From Gammaproteobacteria bacterium (GTDB lineage Bacteria > Pseudomonadota > Gammaproteobacteria > Steroidobacterales > GCA-2729495): a stretch of DNA of 64,000 bases. The stretch spans positions 999,001-1,063,000 of the forward strand of contig CP129466.1 of NCBI GenBank assembly GCA_030583605.1, read 5' to 3'. The first letter of the stretch is position 1. Each line of letters starts with the position of its first letter. The notes below the pieces were generated by a model, which was not told the DNA's origin, searched no databases, and saw only the letters and a program-made list of their open reading frames with translations. Below are positions 20,682-28,662 of the stretch, one piece after another. The translations under genes were made by a program, and so were the position numbers.

Positions 20682-21860
20682 ATGGCGAACCGATTCGATC
20701 TGCCGGCGCCGTCCGATGACGAGCTGGCACACAGCCGGCGCGTTGCCGGATACATCGCGGAGCGCATTCATCGCGCCGGCGGCTGGATCGATTTTTCCGA
20801 ATTCATGGATCTCGCCCTGTATGCGCCGGGACTTGGCTATTACAGCGCCGGAGCGGAAAAATTCGGTCCGACGGGCGATTTCGTCACGGCGCCCGAAATC
20901 TCGGCGCTGTTCGGTCGCTGTCTGGCGAATGCATGTGGTGCCTGGTTGCGCGACAGTCCGGACGCCGTGATCCTGGAACTTGGTGCGGGCAGCGGGGCTC
21001 TGGCGGCCGAGGTCCTCGGCGCACTGCAAGGCCATGGTGTGGTGCCGGCGCGTTACCTCATCCTCGAGGTGAGCGCCGGCCTGCGCAGACGGCAGCAGGA
21101 AACGCTGCAGCGCCTGCCGCAGGCGCTGCGCGATACCGTGGAATGGCTCGACGAACTACCGCAGTCGCCGCTGCGCGCGATCATTCTCGCCAACGAGGTG
21201 GCGGACGCGTTGCCGGTGACGCGCTTTCGCAAACTCGAACACGACGTCATGGCACAGGGTGTCAGCGTGGCCGGTGATGGATTTGCCTGGGCCGAGCGGC
21301 CGGCAGGTCGGGAGTTGCGCGCTGCAGTTGCCGCCATCGAGAGCGGGCTTGGTCGCGAACTGGACAATGGCTACACCTCGGAGGTCAGCCTGCGCCTGCC
21401 CGCCTGGATCGACTCCATCGCCAGGATCATCGAGGCGGGGGCTTTCCTGGTCTGCGATTACGGCATGGCGCGGCGCGAGTACTATCATCCGGAGCGGCGC
21501 GATGGAACGCTTCTTTGTCATTACCGCCATCGCGCGCATGCCGATCCGTTCCTTCACCCGGGGTTGCAGGACATCAGTGCCTGGGTCGACTTCACCGCGG
21601 CGGCAGCGGCCGCCGACGCCGCAGGACTATCCGTGGCGGGATACAGCACCCAGGCGCATTTCCTGGTCGACAGCGGCGTGTTGACCGAACTGGAGCGATT
21701 GCAAACAGGGCAGGTTCGCGATCGAGTTGCACTGGCCGGTCAGGCACGCCGCCTGTTGATGCCCGGCGAGATGGGCGAACGCTTCAAGGTTCTCGCCGCC
21801 ACGCGCGGGCGTGGCCACTGCGATGGTTTCGGCTTTCGCGATCTGCGCCACCTGCTTTAG
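20682..21860 (+). CDS. MidA/NDUFAF7-family SAM-dependent methyltransferase
   Basis: A 392-residue cytosolic protein of the COG1565 family. 'GGWIDFSEFMDLALYAPGLG' and 'KFGPTGDFVTAPEISALFG' are the family hallmarks, followed by the SAM motif 'VILELGAGSGALAAEVL'. The mitochondrial relative NDUFAF7 methylates an arginine of a complex I subunit; the bacterial substrate is not established. The TAG stop lies inside a copy of the family-A repeat end. Confidence 0.9.
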   Translation: MANRFDLPAPSDDELAHSRRVAGYIAERIHRAGGWIDFSEFMDLALYAPGLGYYSAGAEKFGPTGDFVTAPEISALFGRCLANACGAWLRDSPDAVILELGAGSGALAAEVLGALQGHGVVPARYLILEVSAGLRRRQQETLQRLPQALRDTVEWLDELPQSPLRAIILANEVADALPVTRFRKLEHDVMAQGVSVAGDGFAWAERPAGRELRAAVAAIESGLGRELDNGYTSEVSLRLPAWIDSIARIIEAGAFLVCDYGMARREYYHPERRDGTLLCHYRHRAHADPFLHPGLQDISAWVDFTAAAAAADAAGLSVAGYSTQAHFLVDSGVLTELERLQTGQVRDRVALAGQARRLLMPGEMGERFKVLAATRGRGHCDGFGFRDLRHLL

Positions 21861-21878
21861 CAGTTTTGCATCAACCTG
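21857..21878 (+). repeat. Family-A repeat, isolated end
   Basis: A 22-nt match (TTAGCAGTTTTGCATCAACC and two more bases) to one end of the 145-bp element at 26645-26789. It includes the stop codon of the methyltransferase gene. Its orientation is opposite to that of the fragment at 23025, so the two bracket the transglycosylase gene as an inverted pair. Confidence 0.65.
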
Positions 21879-21992
21879 TTAGCTGCCGGTGCCGGGAAAC
21901 CTGCCCCGGGCAGTCCAACCGGACCGGAGCGGGTCGTCTCCGGCCTGCGCCCTGCGGAGAAAATTCATGACCAGTGACAGGCGGAAGCGCTG

Positions 21993-23024
21993 ATGCCCAG
22001 TAAAACAGTCAACCGGCGTGATGTAGTCCGTCTCGGAGTTACCGCGGGGACGCTGGCAATCACGGCGGAGGCCGCGGCGGCGGCTCGTAGCGGGCCGGCG
22101 ACCAGCGGCATGCGTCGCGATCATCCGCTCGAGTTCCGCCTGGGCAGCGATTTCCAGCCGGATCTTTCCCGCAATGCGGCCCGGGGGCTGACGGATGCGG
22201 TGCTGGAGTTCCTGCTGGATTCGCATCCGCCCGGCATGACGCTGTCACACTGGGATCTCAACCCGCGTGACATGCCGTTCCTGCAGGGGCACATCGGGAA
22301 GATCGTCACTCACGTCTTCGATGGCATCCGGGACAATCGCGAGCTGCATCCCGTCGACCCGGTCCTGGTGCTGTCCCTGCTGTACAACGAGTCGCGGTTC
22401 GCGCCGACTGTGGTTTCCCCTGCGGGTGCAGTCGGCATGGCCCAGTTCATGCCGGACACGGCGCTGGAGTATGGGCTCGAGCCGTTAGGCAGGCACTACT
22501 TGTGGGAGCGCTTCCGGGACCTCCAGCGTGCGCGCAGGGAAGCAGTGACAAAACGAATCGAGGCATTCAAGTCACGGTTCGGGGTTGCCGGCTTCGATGC
22601 CCGGGCGGTGATCGATCGCGCCGTGGCTACGGGGGATCTCGAAATCCTGCGGGAATTCGTGGCCATCAACGTGCCCGACGAGGAGGTTGAGGCGGCGAGG
22701 CGGGCCTACACCGCAGCCCTGCAACAGGACTTCGCGAGTCACGACTTTTTTGCCGGTGGCGCAGCTGCACTGCAGGCGACCGACGCCCGCGTCGGCTACG
22801 GGGCCATCGGAAAGTGCGTGACCTATCTCGCGCGTCGCTTGCGCGAGAACGACGGGATGGTCACCAGCGCCGTGGCTGCCTACAACGCGGGACCAGAGGC
22901 GGTCCGGGTCAGAAATCCGCAATCGGTGCTATATCGTTTTGGGGAAATGCCCGCCCTGGCGGAGACCGTACGGTATGTGCAGCGGATACTCGCGGTCTAC
23001 TCCGACATCAGGGATCGACTCTGA
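21993..23024 (+). CDS. Lytic transglycosylase with Tat-like signal and helical insertion
   Basis: 343 residues. The N-terminus has twin arginines ('NRRDVVRLGVTAGTLA'), suggesting Tat or Sec export. The SLT core is clear: 'YNESRFAPTVVSPAGAVGMA' with catalytic Glu133, 'QFMPDTA', and 'AAYNAGP' at 295-301. About 130 residues separate the last two motifs, with an unusual charged, helical insertion at about 170-265. It cleaves peptidoglycan with anhydro-muramoyl formation. Shine-Dalgarno CGGAAG lies 7 nt upstream. Family-A repeat fragments flank the gene. Confidence 0.88.
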   Translation: MPSKTVNRRDVVRLGVTAGTLAITAEAAAAARSGPATSGMRRDHPLEFRLGSDFQPDLSRNAARGLTDAVLEFLLDSHPPGMTLSHWDLNPRDMPFLQGHIGKIVTHVFDGIRDNRELHPVDPVLVLSLLYNESRFAPTVVSPAGAVGMAQFMPDTALEYGLEPLGRHYLWERFRDLQRARREAVTKRIEAFKSRFGVAGFDARAVIDRAVATGDLEILREFVAINVPDEEVEAARRAYTAALQQDFASHDFFAGGAAALQATDARVGYGAIGKCVTYLARRLRENDGMVTSAVAAYNAGPEAVRVRNPQSVLYRFGEMPALAETVRYVQRILAVYSDIRDRL

Positions 23025-23078
23025 CCGGTTGATGCAAGACTGCTGCGCAACCCGCTGGCTGCGTTGCACGGTGCCCGG
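23025..23078. repeat. Family-A repeat, 54-nt fragment
   Basis: 46 of 54 positions match 26645-26698 by eye. It starts directly after the transglycosylase stop codon. The rest of the element is absent. Confidence 0.65.
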
Positions 23079-23330
23079 CCGCCCGCGGCGGCCCAGCCCG
23101 TCGCCCGTGCGACGGGTGCTCGAGCGGGCGGAGCAGCGCTTCGCCGATTCCGCTCTCGCCCGGCGCAGGCACCTCGGAGCGGGGCTGCCGGGCCCCGGTT
23201 TGCCCTGGCGGGCCCAACGATCCTGTGGCAGGGTCGAGAGATGCAGCGGACGGCTCACTGTGGTTCGCGCGTGCCTGGTGCACACTGCGTCTGGTATCGA
23301 CCCGTAGTCGCGGGGGCGTCGGACGCCGGG
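23079..23330. other. Intergenic DNA between convergent genes, with a GC hairpin
   Basis: No gene is supported here. A perfect 8-bp stem (CCCGTCGC at 23097-23104 with GCGACGGG at 23109-23116, loop CCGT) sits between the convergent transglycosylase and cca genes. It has no T run, so a role as a bidirectional terminator is only possible. Confidence 0.45.
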
Positions 23331-24566
23331 TCAGGGCGCAGTGCCTGAGTGTCGCCGCGCGACGGCGATGGCGCGTACACGTGCCTCGCGCAGCGCTTCA
23401 CCGAGTGCGGGGCCGTCCAGGCCGCGCGCGGCCAGCGCACGCGCATCCACGGCCACCGCCGCCTCACGTGCCTGCCGCAGCCATTGCGCCTGCGGGTATG
23501 GGGTGTCGGAGAGTCCCAGGCGGCCCCGCGCGTCGGCCTCGCAGGCGAGGAGAAAATCCTCGAATCGATCAGGACGACGCATTGCATCCACGCCCTCGAG
23601 CACGCGCAGTATCGTCCCGGGTCGCAGCTCGAACGCGCGGTGGCAGAGGCCGTGATAGCGAGCCACCGCGCAGCCGAGGTCACGGAACCGATTCGGTGCG
23701 CCGACCCGCTGGCACAGCGCGCGGGCGAGGGCGACACCGCGCTCCTCGTGGCCGGTGTGCCGCGGCCAGAATCGCGGCGGCGTCGTGCCCTTGCCGAGGT
23801 CGTGTACCAGGACAGCGAAGTGCACCTCGGGCTTCGGTGAGAGCCGCGCGCTTTGCTCGAGCGCCATGAGCAGGTGCACGCCGGTGTCGATCTCAGGATG
23901 CCACCGCGGCGGCTGCGGTACGCCCCACAGCGCATCGACCTCCGGGTAGATTGCCGCGAGCGCCCCGCAATCGCGCAGCGTACTGACGAACACGTCGGGC
24001 CTGGTGGTGGCGAGCGCACTCTCGGTCTCCTGCCAGACACGTTCCGGCACGAGTTCGGCTGCTTCTCCCGCGGCCACCATTTCCCGCATGAGCTGCAGCG
24101 TTGCGGGTGCCACGCTGAAACCGAGCGGGGCAAAACGCGCGGCAAAACGCGCCACGCGGAGGATGCGTACCGGATCTTCACGAAAGGCATCGGAGACGTG
24201 GTGCAGGCGCCGTGCAGCCAGATCACGCTGGCCGCCGTATGGGTCGATCAGGCGGCCGTCGGCGTCCTCGGCGATGGCATTGATCGTAAGGTCACGCCGG
24301 CGAAGATCCTCCTCGAGCGTTACCTCGGGTCCGAAGGCGACCGCGAAACCCCTGTAGCCCCGGCCCGTCTTGCGCTCCGCACGGGCCAGCGCATATTCCT
24401 CCCCGGTCGTGGGGTGCAAATACACGGGGAAGTCCGCGCCGACACGCCGGTAACCGAACGACTCGAGATCGCCGGGCGTGGCGCCCACGACCACCCAGTC
24501 GCGCTCGGCGACCGGCAGGCCCAGGAGGCGATCCCGCACCGCGCCGCCGACGAGGTATGACTGCAT
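23331..24566 (-). CDS. cca: Multifunctional CCA-adding tRNA nucleotidyltransferase
   Basis: 411 residues (E. coli 412). The N-terminal class II nucleotidyltransferase has '[20 protein letters not shown]' and '[13 protein letters not shown]'. A C-terminal HD domain ('[11 protein letters not shown]', with HEERG nearby) gives the phosphatase/phosphodiesterase activity of the gammaproteobacterial form. The frame opens at 24611; MQSYLVGG at 24566 matches the family. A TACAAT sequence ends 7 nt upstream of the ATG, which would make the mRNA nearly leaderless if it is the -10. Confidence 0.95.
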   Translation of the reverse strand: MQSYLVGGAVRDRLLGLPVAERDWVVVGATPGDLESFGYRRVGADFPVYLHPTTGEEYALARAERKTGRGYRGFAVAFGPEVTLEEDLRRRDLTINAIAEDADGRLIDPYGGQRDLAARRLHHVSDAFREDPVRILRVARFAARFAPLGFSVAPATLQLMREMVAAGEAAELVPERVWQETESALATTRPDVFVSTLRDCGALAAIYPEVDALWGVPQPPRWHPEIDTGVHLLMALEQSARLSPKPEVHFAVLVHDLGKGTTPPRFWPRHTGHEERGVALARALCQRVGAPNRFRDLGCAVARYHGLCHRAFELRPGTILRVLEGVDAMRRPDRFEDFLLACEADARGRLGLSDTPYPQAQWLRQAREAAVAVDARALAARGLDGPALGEALREARVRAIAVARRHSGTAP

Positions 24567-24598
24567 CGCGGTATTGTAGCCGCTATCGTTATGTCCCC

Positions 24599-25699
24599 AT
24601 GAGCCTGCCACGAAGACTGTTCTGGTCCGCAGGGTCCGCGATCGTGCTGGCGCTGGGTGGTGGATGCAGCCCGGCGTACGTAACCCAGGCGGTGACGGGC
24701 CAGCTCGAGATCGCTGGTGTCGAGCGTCCTGTAGACGACGTACTGAATGATGCGCGGACCACGCCTGAACTGCGCCGGAGTCTTGCGGCGGCGAAACAGG
24801 TGTTGCGTTATGCGCACGAAGAGCTCGGGCTCCCGGATAACGGCAGTTATCGACAGTTTGCGGCGCTCGACCGGCCGTACGTGGTATGGAATGTTTTCGT
24901 TGCGCCGGAGTTTTCCCTCGAACTGCATACCTGGTGCTTTCCGGTGGCCGGCTGCGTGGGATATCGCGGCTACTTCGACGAAAAAGATGCGCAGCAATTC
25001 GCGGCGGGCAAAGCAGCGCAGGGCAGTGATGTCGCTGTACGTGGCGCTCTGGCGTACTCGACGCTGGGATTCTTCCGCGATCCCCTGCTCAGCACCGTCA
25101 TGCATCTGCCGCCGACAGATGTTGCGGGGCTGGTCTTTCACGAACTGGCCCACCAACGGATTTACGTGGCAGGCGATACCGCATTTAACGAGAGCTTCGC
25201 GACGCTCGTCGAGCAGGAAGGCACGATCCGCTGGCTGGAAGTCAACGCGAACTCCGAGGGTCTGTGCGCCTATCTCGTCGGGCTGCAACGTGAACGAGAG
25301 GTCTACGCGCTTCTCGAGCAAGCCCGCGCAAGGCTGAAAGCGGTCTACGCCTCGAAGCAGACGGAGGAAGCACGTCGCAAAGCCAAGGAATCTGAGCTGA
25401 CGCAGTTGCGTGAACGGTACCGGCAGTTGCGCGCCCAGTGGCACGAGCCGCCCTATTTCGACGGGTGGTTTCGGCAGCCGCTCAACAATGCCGCGCTTGC
25501 GGCGATTGCCGCCTATCGCAGCTACGTCGGACAGTTGCGGGTGATCCTCGACAGCGAAGGCGGCGACCTGGAACGGTTCTATCGACGGGTCGAGCGGCTC
25601 GCCCGACTGACTGCGGCCGAGCGGGCTGCCGTCCTGGGCGAGATCACCGACCCGACCGACCGGCAGCCCGGCGCAGGATGCCCAGGCGGCCCGGGCTGA
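24599..25699 (+). CDS. Predicted lipoprotein aminopeptidase (DUF2265/COG4324)
   Basis: 366 residues. A signal sequence ends in 'LALGGGCS', giving a likely lipidated Cys. The middle holds '[20 protein letters not shown]', a HExxH zinc motif with a downstream Glu in 'NESFAT', and a Lys/Glu-rich coiled-coil segment follows at about 260-290. This architecture fits the predicted aminopeptidase family COG4324 (recalled). Its last 56 nt overlap, on the opposite strand, the 3' end of the next gene. Confidence 0.82.
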   Translation: MSLPRRLFWSAGSAIVLALGGGCSPAYVTQAVTGQLEIAGVERPVDDVLNDARTTPELRRSLAAAKQVLRYAHEELGLPDNGSYRQFAALDRPYVVWNVFVAPEFSLELHTWCFPVAGCVGYRGYFDEKDAQQFAAGKAAQGSDVAVRGALAYSTLGFFRDPLLSTVMHLPPTDVAGLVFHELAHQRIYVAGDTAFNESFATLVEQEGTIRWLEVNANSEGLCAYLVGLQREREVYALLEQARARLKAVYASKQTEEARRKAKESELTQLRERYRQLRAQWHEPPYFDGWFRQPLNNAALAAIAAYRSYVGQLRVILDSEGGDLERFYRRVERLARLTAAERAAVLGEITDPTDRQPGAGCPGGPG

Positions 25700-26657
25700 G
25701 CAGGTCATCCAGTGCGGCGCTCAGGTTGGCATCGAAGGCACGCGGCTCTATGCCGAGCGCGGCAAAACCATTTTCGGAGCATACGCTGTCGACAGTCAGC
25801 GACAGGAAGTTGTCGGTGGAGAACGGCTTGCCCGGCACGAAGTCCATCACCCGCGCCTGCAGCCGGGACGCCCACCGTGGCAGCCCGATGACGCGCCGCT
25901 GCAGGCCGAGGGCAGCAACGATCCGCCGTACGATGTCAATCAGCGACAGCACCTCGGGCCCGCACAGCTGATAGGTTCGCCCGTTGGTGCCAGGTTCCTC
26001 GATGGCGCGCACGATTGCCGCGACGACGTCATCGACGTGGACCGGGGCAAACCGCGCTTGCGGCATCGCCAGCGGAAAGACCCACGGCAGACGGCCGAGG
26101 AGTCGGCCGAAACGGTTGGTGGACGAGTCACCGGCTCCGAATATCAAGGACGGCTGCAGGATAGTCCACGCCGGGGATGTCGCGTGGCTGATGGCACGTT
26201 CCGCTGCGCCCTTGCTGCGAAGGTAATGACTGGGGCCTGCGTCGGCGTCGGCTCCGAGTGCACTGACCTGAACCAGTTTGTGTATTCCCAGGTGTGCGCT
26301 GGCAGCCACGACCGCAGCGGCGAATTGCGAATGAGCCTGGCGGAAACCGGCGCCGTCGCGGCCGCGCTCATTCAGGATCCCGACGAGGTTCACCACGACG
26401 CGGCTGCCGCGCAGCGCAGCCTCGAGCGCAGCGGGCTGCCCGACATCGGTCTCGAGCAGTCGCACGGTCGGCAGTACCAGCAGGTGGCGCGCGCGGGAGC
26501 GCTGCCGGGTTGGGACCACCACCGGGTAGCCGCGGGTGGCGAGCGCGGCGGCCAGTCGCGAACCAACGAAGCCGGAGCCGCCCAGCAGGCACACTGGTGG
26601 CAGGGCGGACGTCGGTGCGTCGCCGCGACGCCCGGGCTGCCTTACAGGTTGATGCAT
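25644..26657 (-). CDS. NAD(P)-binding epimerase-like protein (NDUFA9-like extended SDR)
   Basis: 337 residues with 'VCLLGGSGFVGSRLAAALA' (Rossmann GxxGxxG), 'VVNLVGILNERG', and 'AWTILQPSLIFGAGD' in place of a classical YxxxK. This pattern matches the atypical SDRs related to the complex I subunit NDUFA9. The first codon in frame, ATG at 26657, lies inside the family-A repeat; a GTG a few codons before the Rossmann motif is the alternative start. The 3' end overlaps the convergent aminopeptidase gene. Confidence 0.85.
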   Translation of the reverse strand: MHQPVRQPGRRGDAPTSALPPVCLLGGSGFVGSRLAAALATRGYPVVVPTRQRSRARHLLVLPTVRLLETDVGQPAALEAALRGSRVVVNLVGILNERGRDGAGFRQAHSQFAAAVVAASAHLGIHKLVQVSALGADADAGPSHYLRSKGAAERAISHATSPAWTILQPSLIFGAGDSSTNRFGRLLGRLPWVFPLAMPQARFAPVHVDDVVAAIVRAIEEPGTNGRTYQLCGPEVLSLIDIVRRIVAALGLQRRVIGLPRWASRLQARVMDFVPGKPFSTDNFLSLTVDSVCSENGFAALGIEPRAFDANLSAALDDLLSPGRLGILRRAAGRSGR

Positions 26658-26789
26658 AACTGCTGCGCAGCCCGCTGGCTTCGTTGCGCGGTGATCGGAA
26701 TTCTCATGTACTGACGTGTACGCTGCGGTTCCTGCGCTCCGTACGCCTCGCCATCGGACTCCTCGCGACGTTTTGCGTCAAACTGCTAA
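26645..26789 (-). repeat. Family-A repeat, complete copy (~145 bp)
   Basis: On the minus strand it runs from TTAGCAGTTTGACGC to AGCAGTTATGCATCAACCTG, with similar sequences at both ends and an imperfect central palindrome around GTAC...GTAC (26708-26722). It fills the gap between two minus-strand genes exactly: the leading TAG is the protease stop codon and the trailing ATG is the first in-frame start of the reductase. No open frame of its own is convincing. Confidence 0.7.
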
Positions 26790-28147
26790 CGCACCTGCAA
26801 CATCAGGTCGCGGCCGCCGCGGCGCACCGACAGGATCAGCAGGCTCTGCTGGTCGGCCACGTCACGCATCTCGGATACAGAGTGCACGCGCGTGCGGTTC
26901 ACCGCGAATATTACGTCGTTTGCCCGCAGCCCGACCGCGGCGGCCGGGCTTTCCGGCTCGACCGCGACAACCTGGACGGCAGGTCCGTTGTAGCTGCCGC
27001 TGCCGTCGTAGTTGGCCAGTTCTGCGCCGGCAAGACCCAGGTGCAGGCTGCCGGCATCGGCTTGCTCCGCATCCTCGCGTTCATCGAGCGTGGCGGCGAG
27101 CGTGCGCCGGTTGCCGTCGCGCAGGACTTCCAGGCTGACCTTCTCGCCGCGGCGCTTGACGCCGATGGTGGCGCGCAGTTTCGACGCTCCCGTGATGGCC
27201 TCGCCGTCCACTGCGAGAATGACGTCGCCGACTTTCACTCCCGCTTTCTCTGCTGCCGAGCCAGGCACGACTTCCTGGACCAGGGCGCCCTCGTGCGCAT
27301 CGACGCCATATGCCTTCGCCGTCTCGGCGTTGAAGTCGCTGATGCTCACGCCGAGCAGGCCGCGCTGCACTTTCCCGAATTCCAGGATCTGCGACATGAT
27401 CGATTTCGCGATGTTGACGGGTATCGCAAAGCCGATGCCGATATTGCCCCCGCTGCTGGAGAAGATGGCCGAGTTGATGCCGATCAGGTCGCCATTGAGA
27501 TTGACCAGGGCGCCGCCGGAGTTGCCCGGATTGATCGACGCATCGGTCTGGATGAAGTCTTCGTAGCCGTCCGGGCTGATACCGCTGCGCCCGAGTGCGC
27601 TGACGATCCCGGATGTCACGGTGTGCTGCAGGCCGAACGGATTGCCGATGGCGACCACGAAATCGCCCACCAGCACCTGATCCGAGTTGCCGAGACTGAT
27701 CTGCGTCAGCTCCGATGGTTTTTCGATCTTGAGCACGGCGATGTCGGTACCCTGGTCCGAGCCGACCACCGTCGCCTTGAGGCTGCGGTTGTCGTACAGG
27801 ATCACTTCGATCTCGTCGGCGTTCTCCACGACGTGGTGGTTGGTCAGGATGTAGCCGTTCTTCGCATCGACGATGACGCCGGACCCCGTGCCGCGCATTT
27901 CACGCGGTTGGCGCGGTACACCGAAGAAACGGCGGAAGAACGGGTCTTCCATCAGCGGATTCGGCGGTGCGCTGACCGTACCACGGGTTGCAATGCTCAC
28001 CACTGCGGGCGAGATCTTCTTCACGAGCGGCGCGAGGCTTGGCAGCGGCTGCTCGCCGACCATCGCAGGCATCGCAGCCGGGGCGACCCGGGCGACGGCC
28101 AGGCTGGTCACCGTGAGCAGGATGGCGGTGAGCGTGCTCGTTTTCAT
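26786..28147 (-). CDS. Periplasmic Do-family serine protease (DegP/DegQ)
   Basis: A 453-residue exported protease/chaperone. A signal peptide (about 1-25) is followed by a trypsin-like domain with His in 'YILTNHHVVENADEI', Asp in 'GTDIAVLKI' and Ser in 'INPGNSGGALV'. Two PDZ domains follow ('VSISDFNAETAKAYGV' onward, and 'VVAVEPESPAAAVGLRANDV'). AGGAAG precedes the ATG. The stop codon lies at the edge of a family-A repeat. DegP, DegQ and MucD cannot be separated reliably from sequence alone. Confidence 0.93.
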   Translation of the reverse strand: MKTSTLTAILLTVTSLAVARVAPAAMPAMVGEQPLPSLAPLVKKISPAVVSIATRGTVSAPPNPLMEDPFFRRFFGVPRQPREMRGTGSGVIVDAKNGYILTNHHVVENADEIEVILYDNRSLKATVVGSDQGTDIAVLKIEKPSELTQISLGNSDQVLVGDFVVAIGNPFGLQHTVTSGIVSALGRSGISPDGYEDFIQTDASINPGNSGGALVNLNGDLIGINSAIFSSSGGNIGIGFAIPVNIAKSIMSQILEFGKVQRGLLGVSISDFNAETAKAYGVDAHEGALVQEVVPGSAAEKAGVKVGDVILAVDGEAITGASKLRATIGVKRRGEKVSLEVLRDGNRRTLAATLDEREDAEQADAGSLHLGLAGAELANYDGSGSYNGPAVQVVAVEPESPAAAVGLRANDVIFAVNRTRVHSVSEMRDVADQQSLLILSVRRGGRDLMLQVR

Positions 28148-28222
28148 GCGGCTTCCTCGGGATGCTGCGCAGGCAGGAAAATTCGAGCGCGAATCATAGC
28201 GGTTTCGATCCGGCAACGATGC

Positions 28223-28263
28223 CCGGGCAGCAGCCGGCCGGGCCGCCCGGCGCGGCTGCCCGG
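28223..28263. repeat. GC-rich hairpin in the protease-nrdJ intergenic region
   Basis: CCGGGCAGC (28223-28231) and GCTGCCCGG (28255-28263) form a perfect 9-bp stem around a GC-only-rich loop. It sits between the protease start and the first NrdR box. No T run follows, so it is not a clear terminator. The whole 28148-28662 stretch has no gene; it holds this hairpin, two NrdR boxes and two promoters. Confidence 0.5.
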
Positions 28264-28320
28264 CGGTGCATGACCGGTGAAAAACCTGCTGACTGGCGGT
28301 TGATAAGCTGGGGAGTCCGA

Positions 28321-28336
28321 ACACAATATCTTGTGT
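28321..28336 (+). promoter_or_regulatory. NrdR box 1 (distal)
   Basis: ACACAATATCTTGTGT is a near-perfect palindrome matching the NrdR consensus (acaCwAtATaTwGtgt). NrdR is the ATP/dATP-sensing repressor of ribonucleotide reductase genes. It lies exactly 180 bp upstream of box 2. Confidence 0.75.
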
Positions 28337-28412
28337 TTCAGCTGGTTCTGCGGATGTCCTCGGCGACGTGCTGGCGACTAATTGCTCAATCTGAAACCTG
28401 ATTTTCAAGCTA

Positions 28413-28440
28413 TTGATTTAAAATAAAAAAAATCTATAAA
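28413..28440 (+). promoter_or_regulatory. Predicted AT-rich upstream promoter of nrdJ
   Basis: TTGATT, 16-bp A-rich spacer, TATAAA. It lies in a strikingly AT-rich, A-tract-containing patch (28400-28447) within GC-rich DNA, between the two NrdR boxes. It may be a second promoter or an UP-like bend for the downstream one. Confidence 0.45.
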
Positions 28441-28458
28441 TTTCAGTGCCTGAAATTC

Positions 28459-28486
28459 TTGACACCTTGCTCCGGCTGGACATAAC
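28459..28486 (+). promoter_or_regulatory. Predicted main promoter of nrdJa-nrdJb
   Basis: A perfect -35 TTGACA, 16-bp spacer, and -10 CATAAC. The expected start is about 28493, so NrdR box 2 (28501) would cover the initial transcribed region, a repressing position. Confidence 0.6.
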
Positions 28487-28500
28487 CTACGTCCCGGTCG

Positions 28501-28516
28501 GCACAACATCTTGTGT
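28501..28516 (+). promoter_or_regulatory. NrdR box 2 (proximal)
   Basis: GCACAACATCTTGTGT differs from box 1 at only two positions and keeps the palindromic ends. It is located just downstream of the predicted -10. Confidence 0.7.
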
Positions 28517-28662
28517 CGTCGCTTCTCGGTGCATCGATGGGTCCGGCGGACTGGCGCGGGCCCCATGATTCCGCCGAAAAGTGACCCTCGATGTCCGGCG
28601 GCGGCAAGGGAAGGGGCGGCCTGCGAAGCGGGTCGGAAAACCAGCAGGGGGTCACAGTCGCG

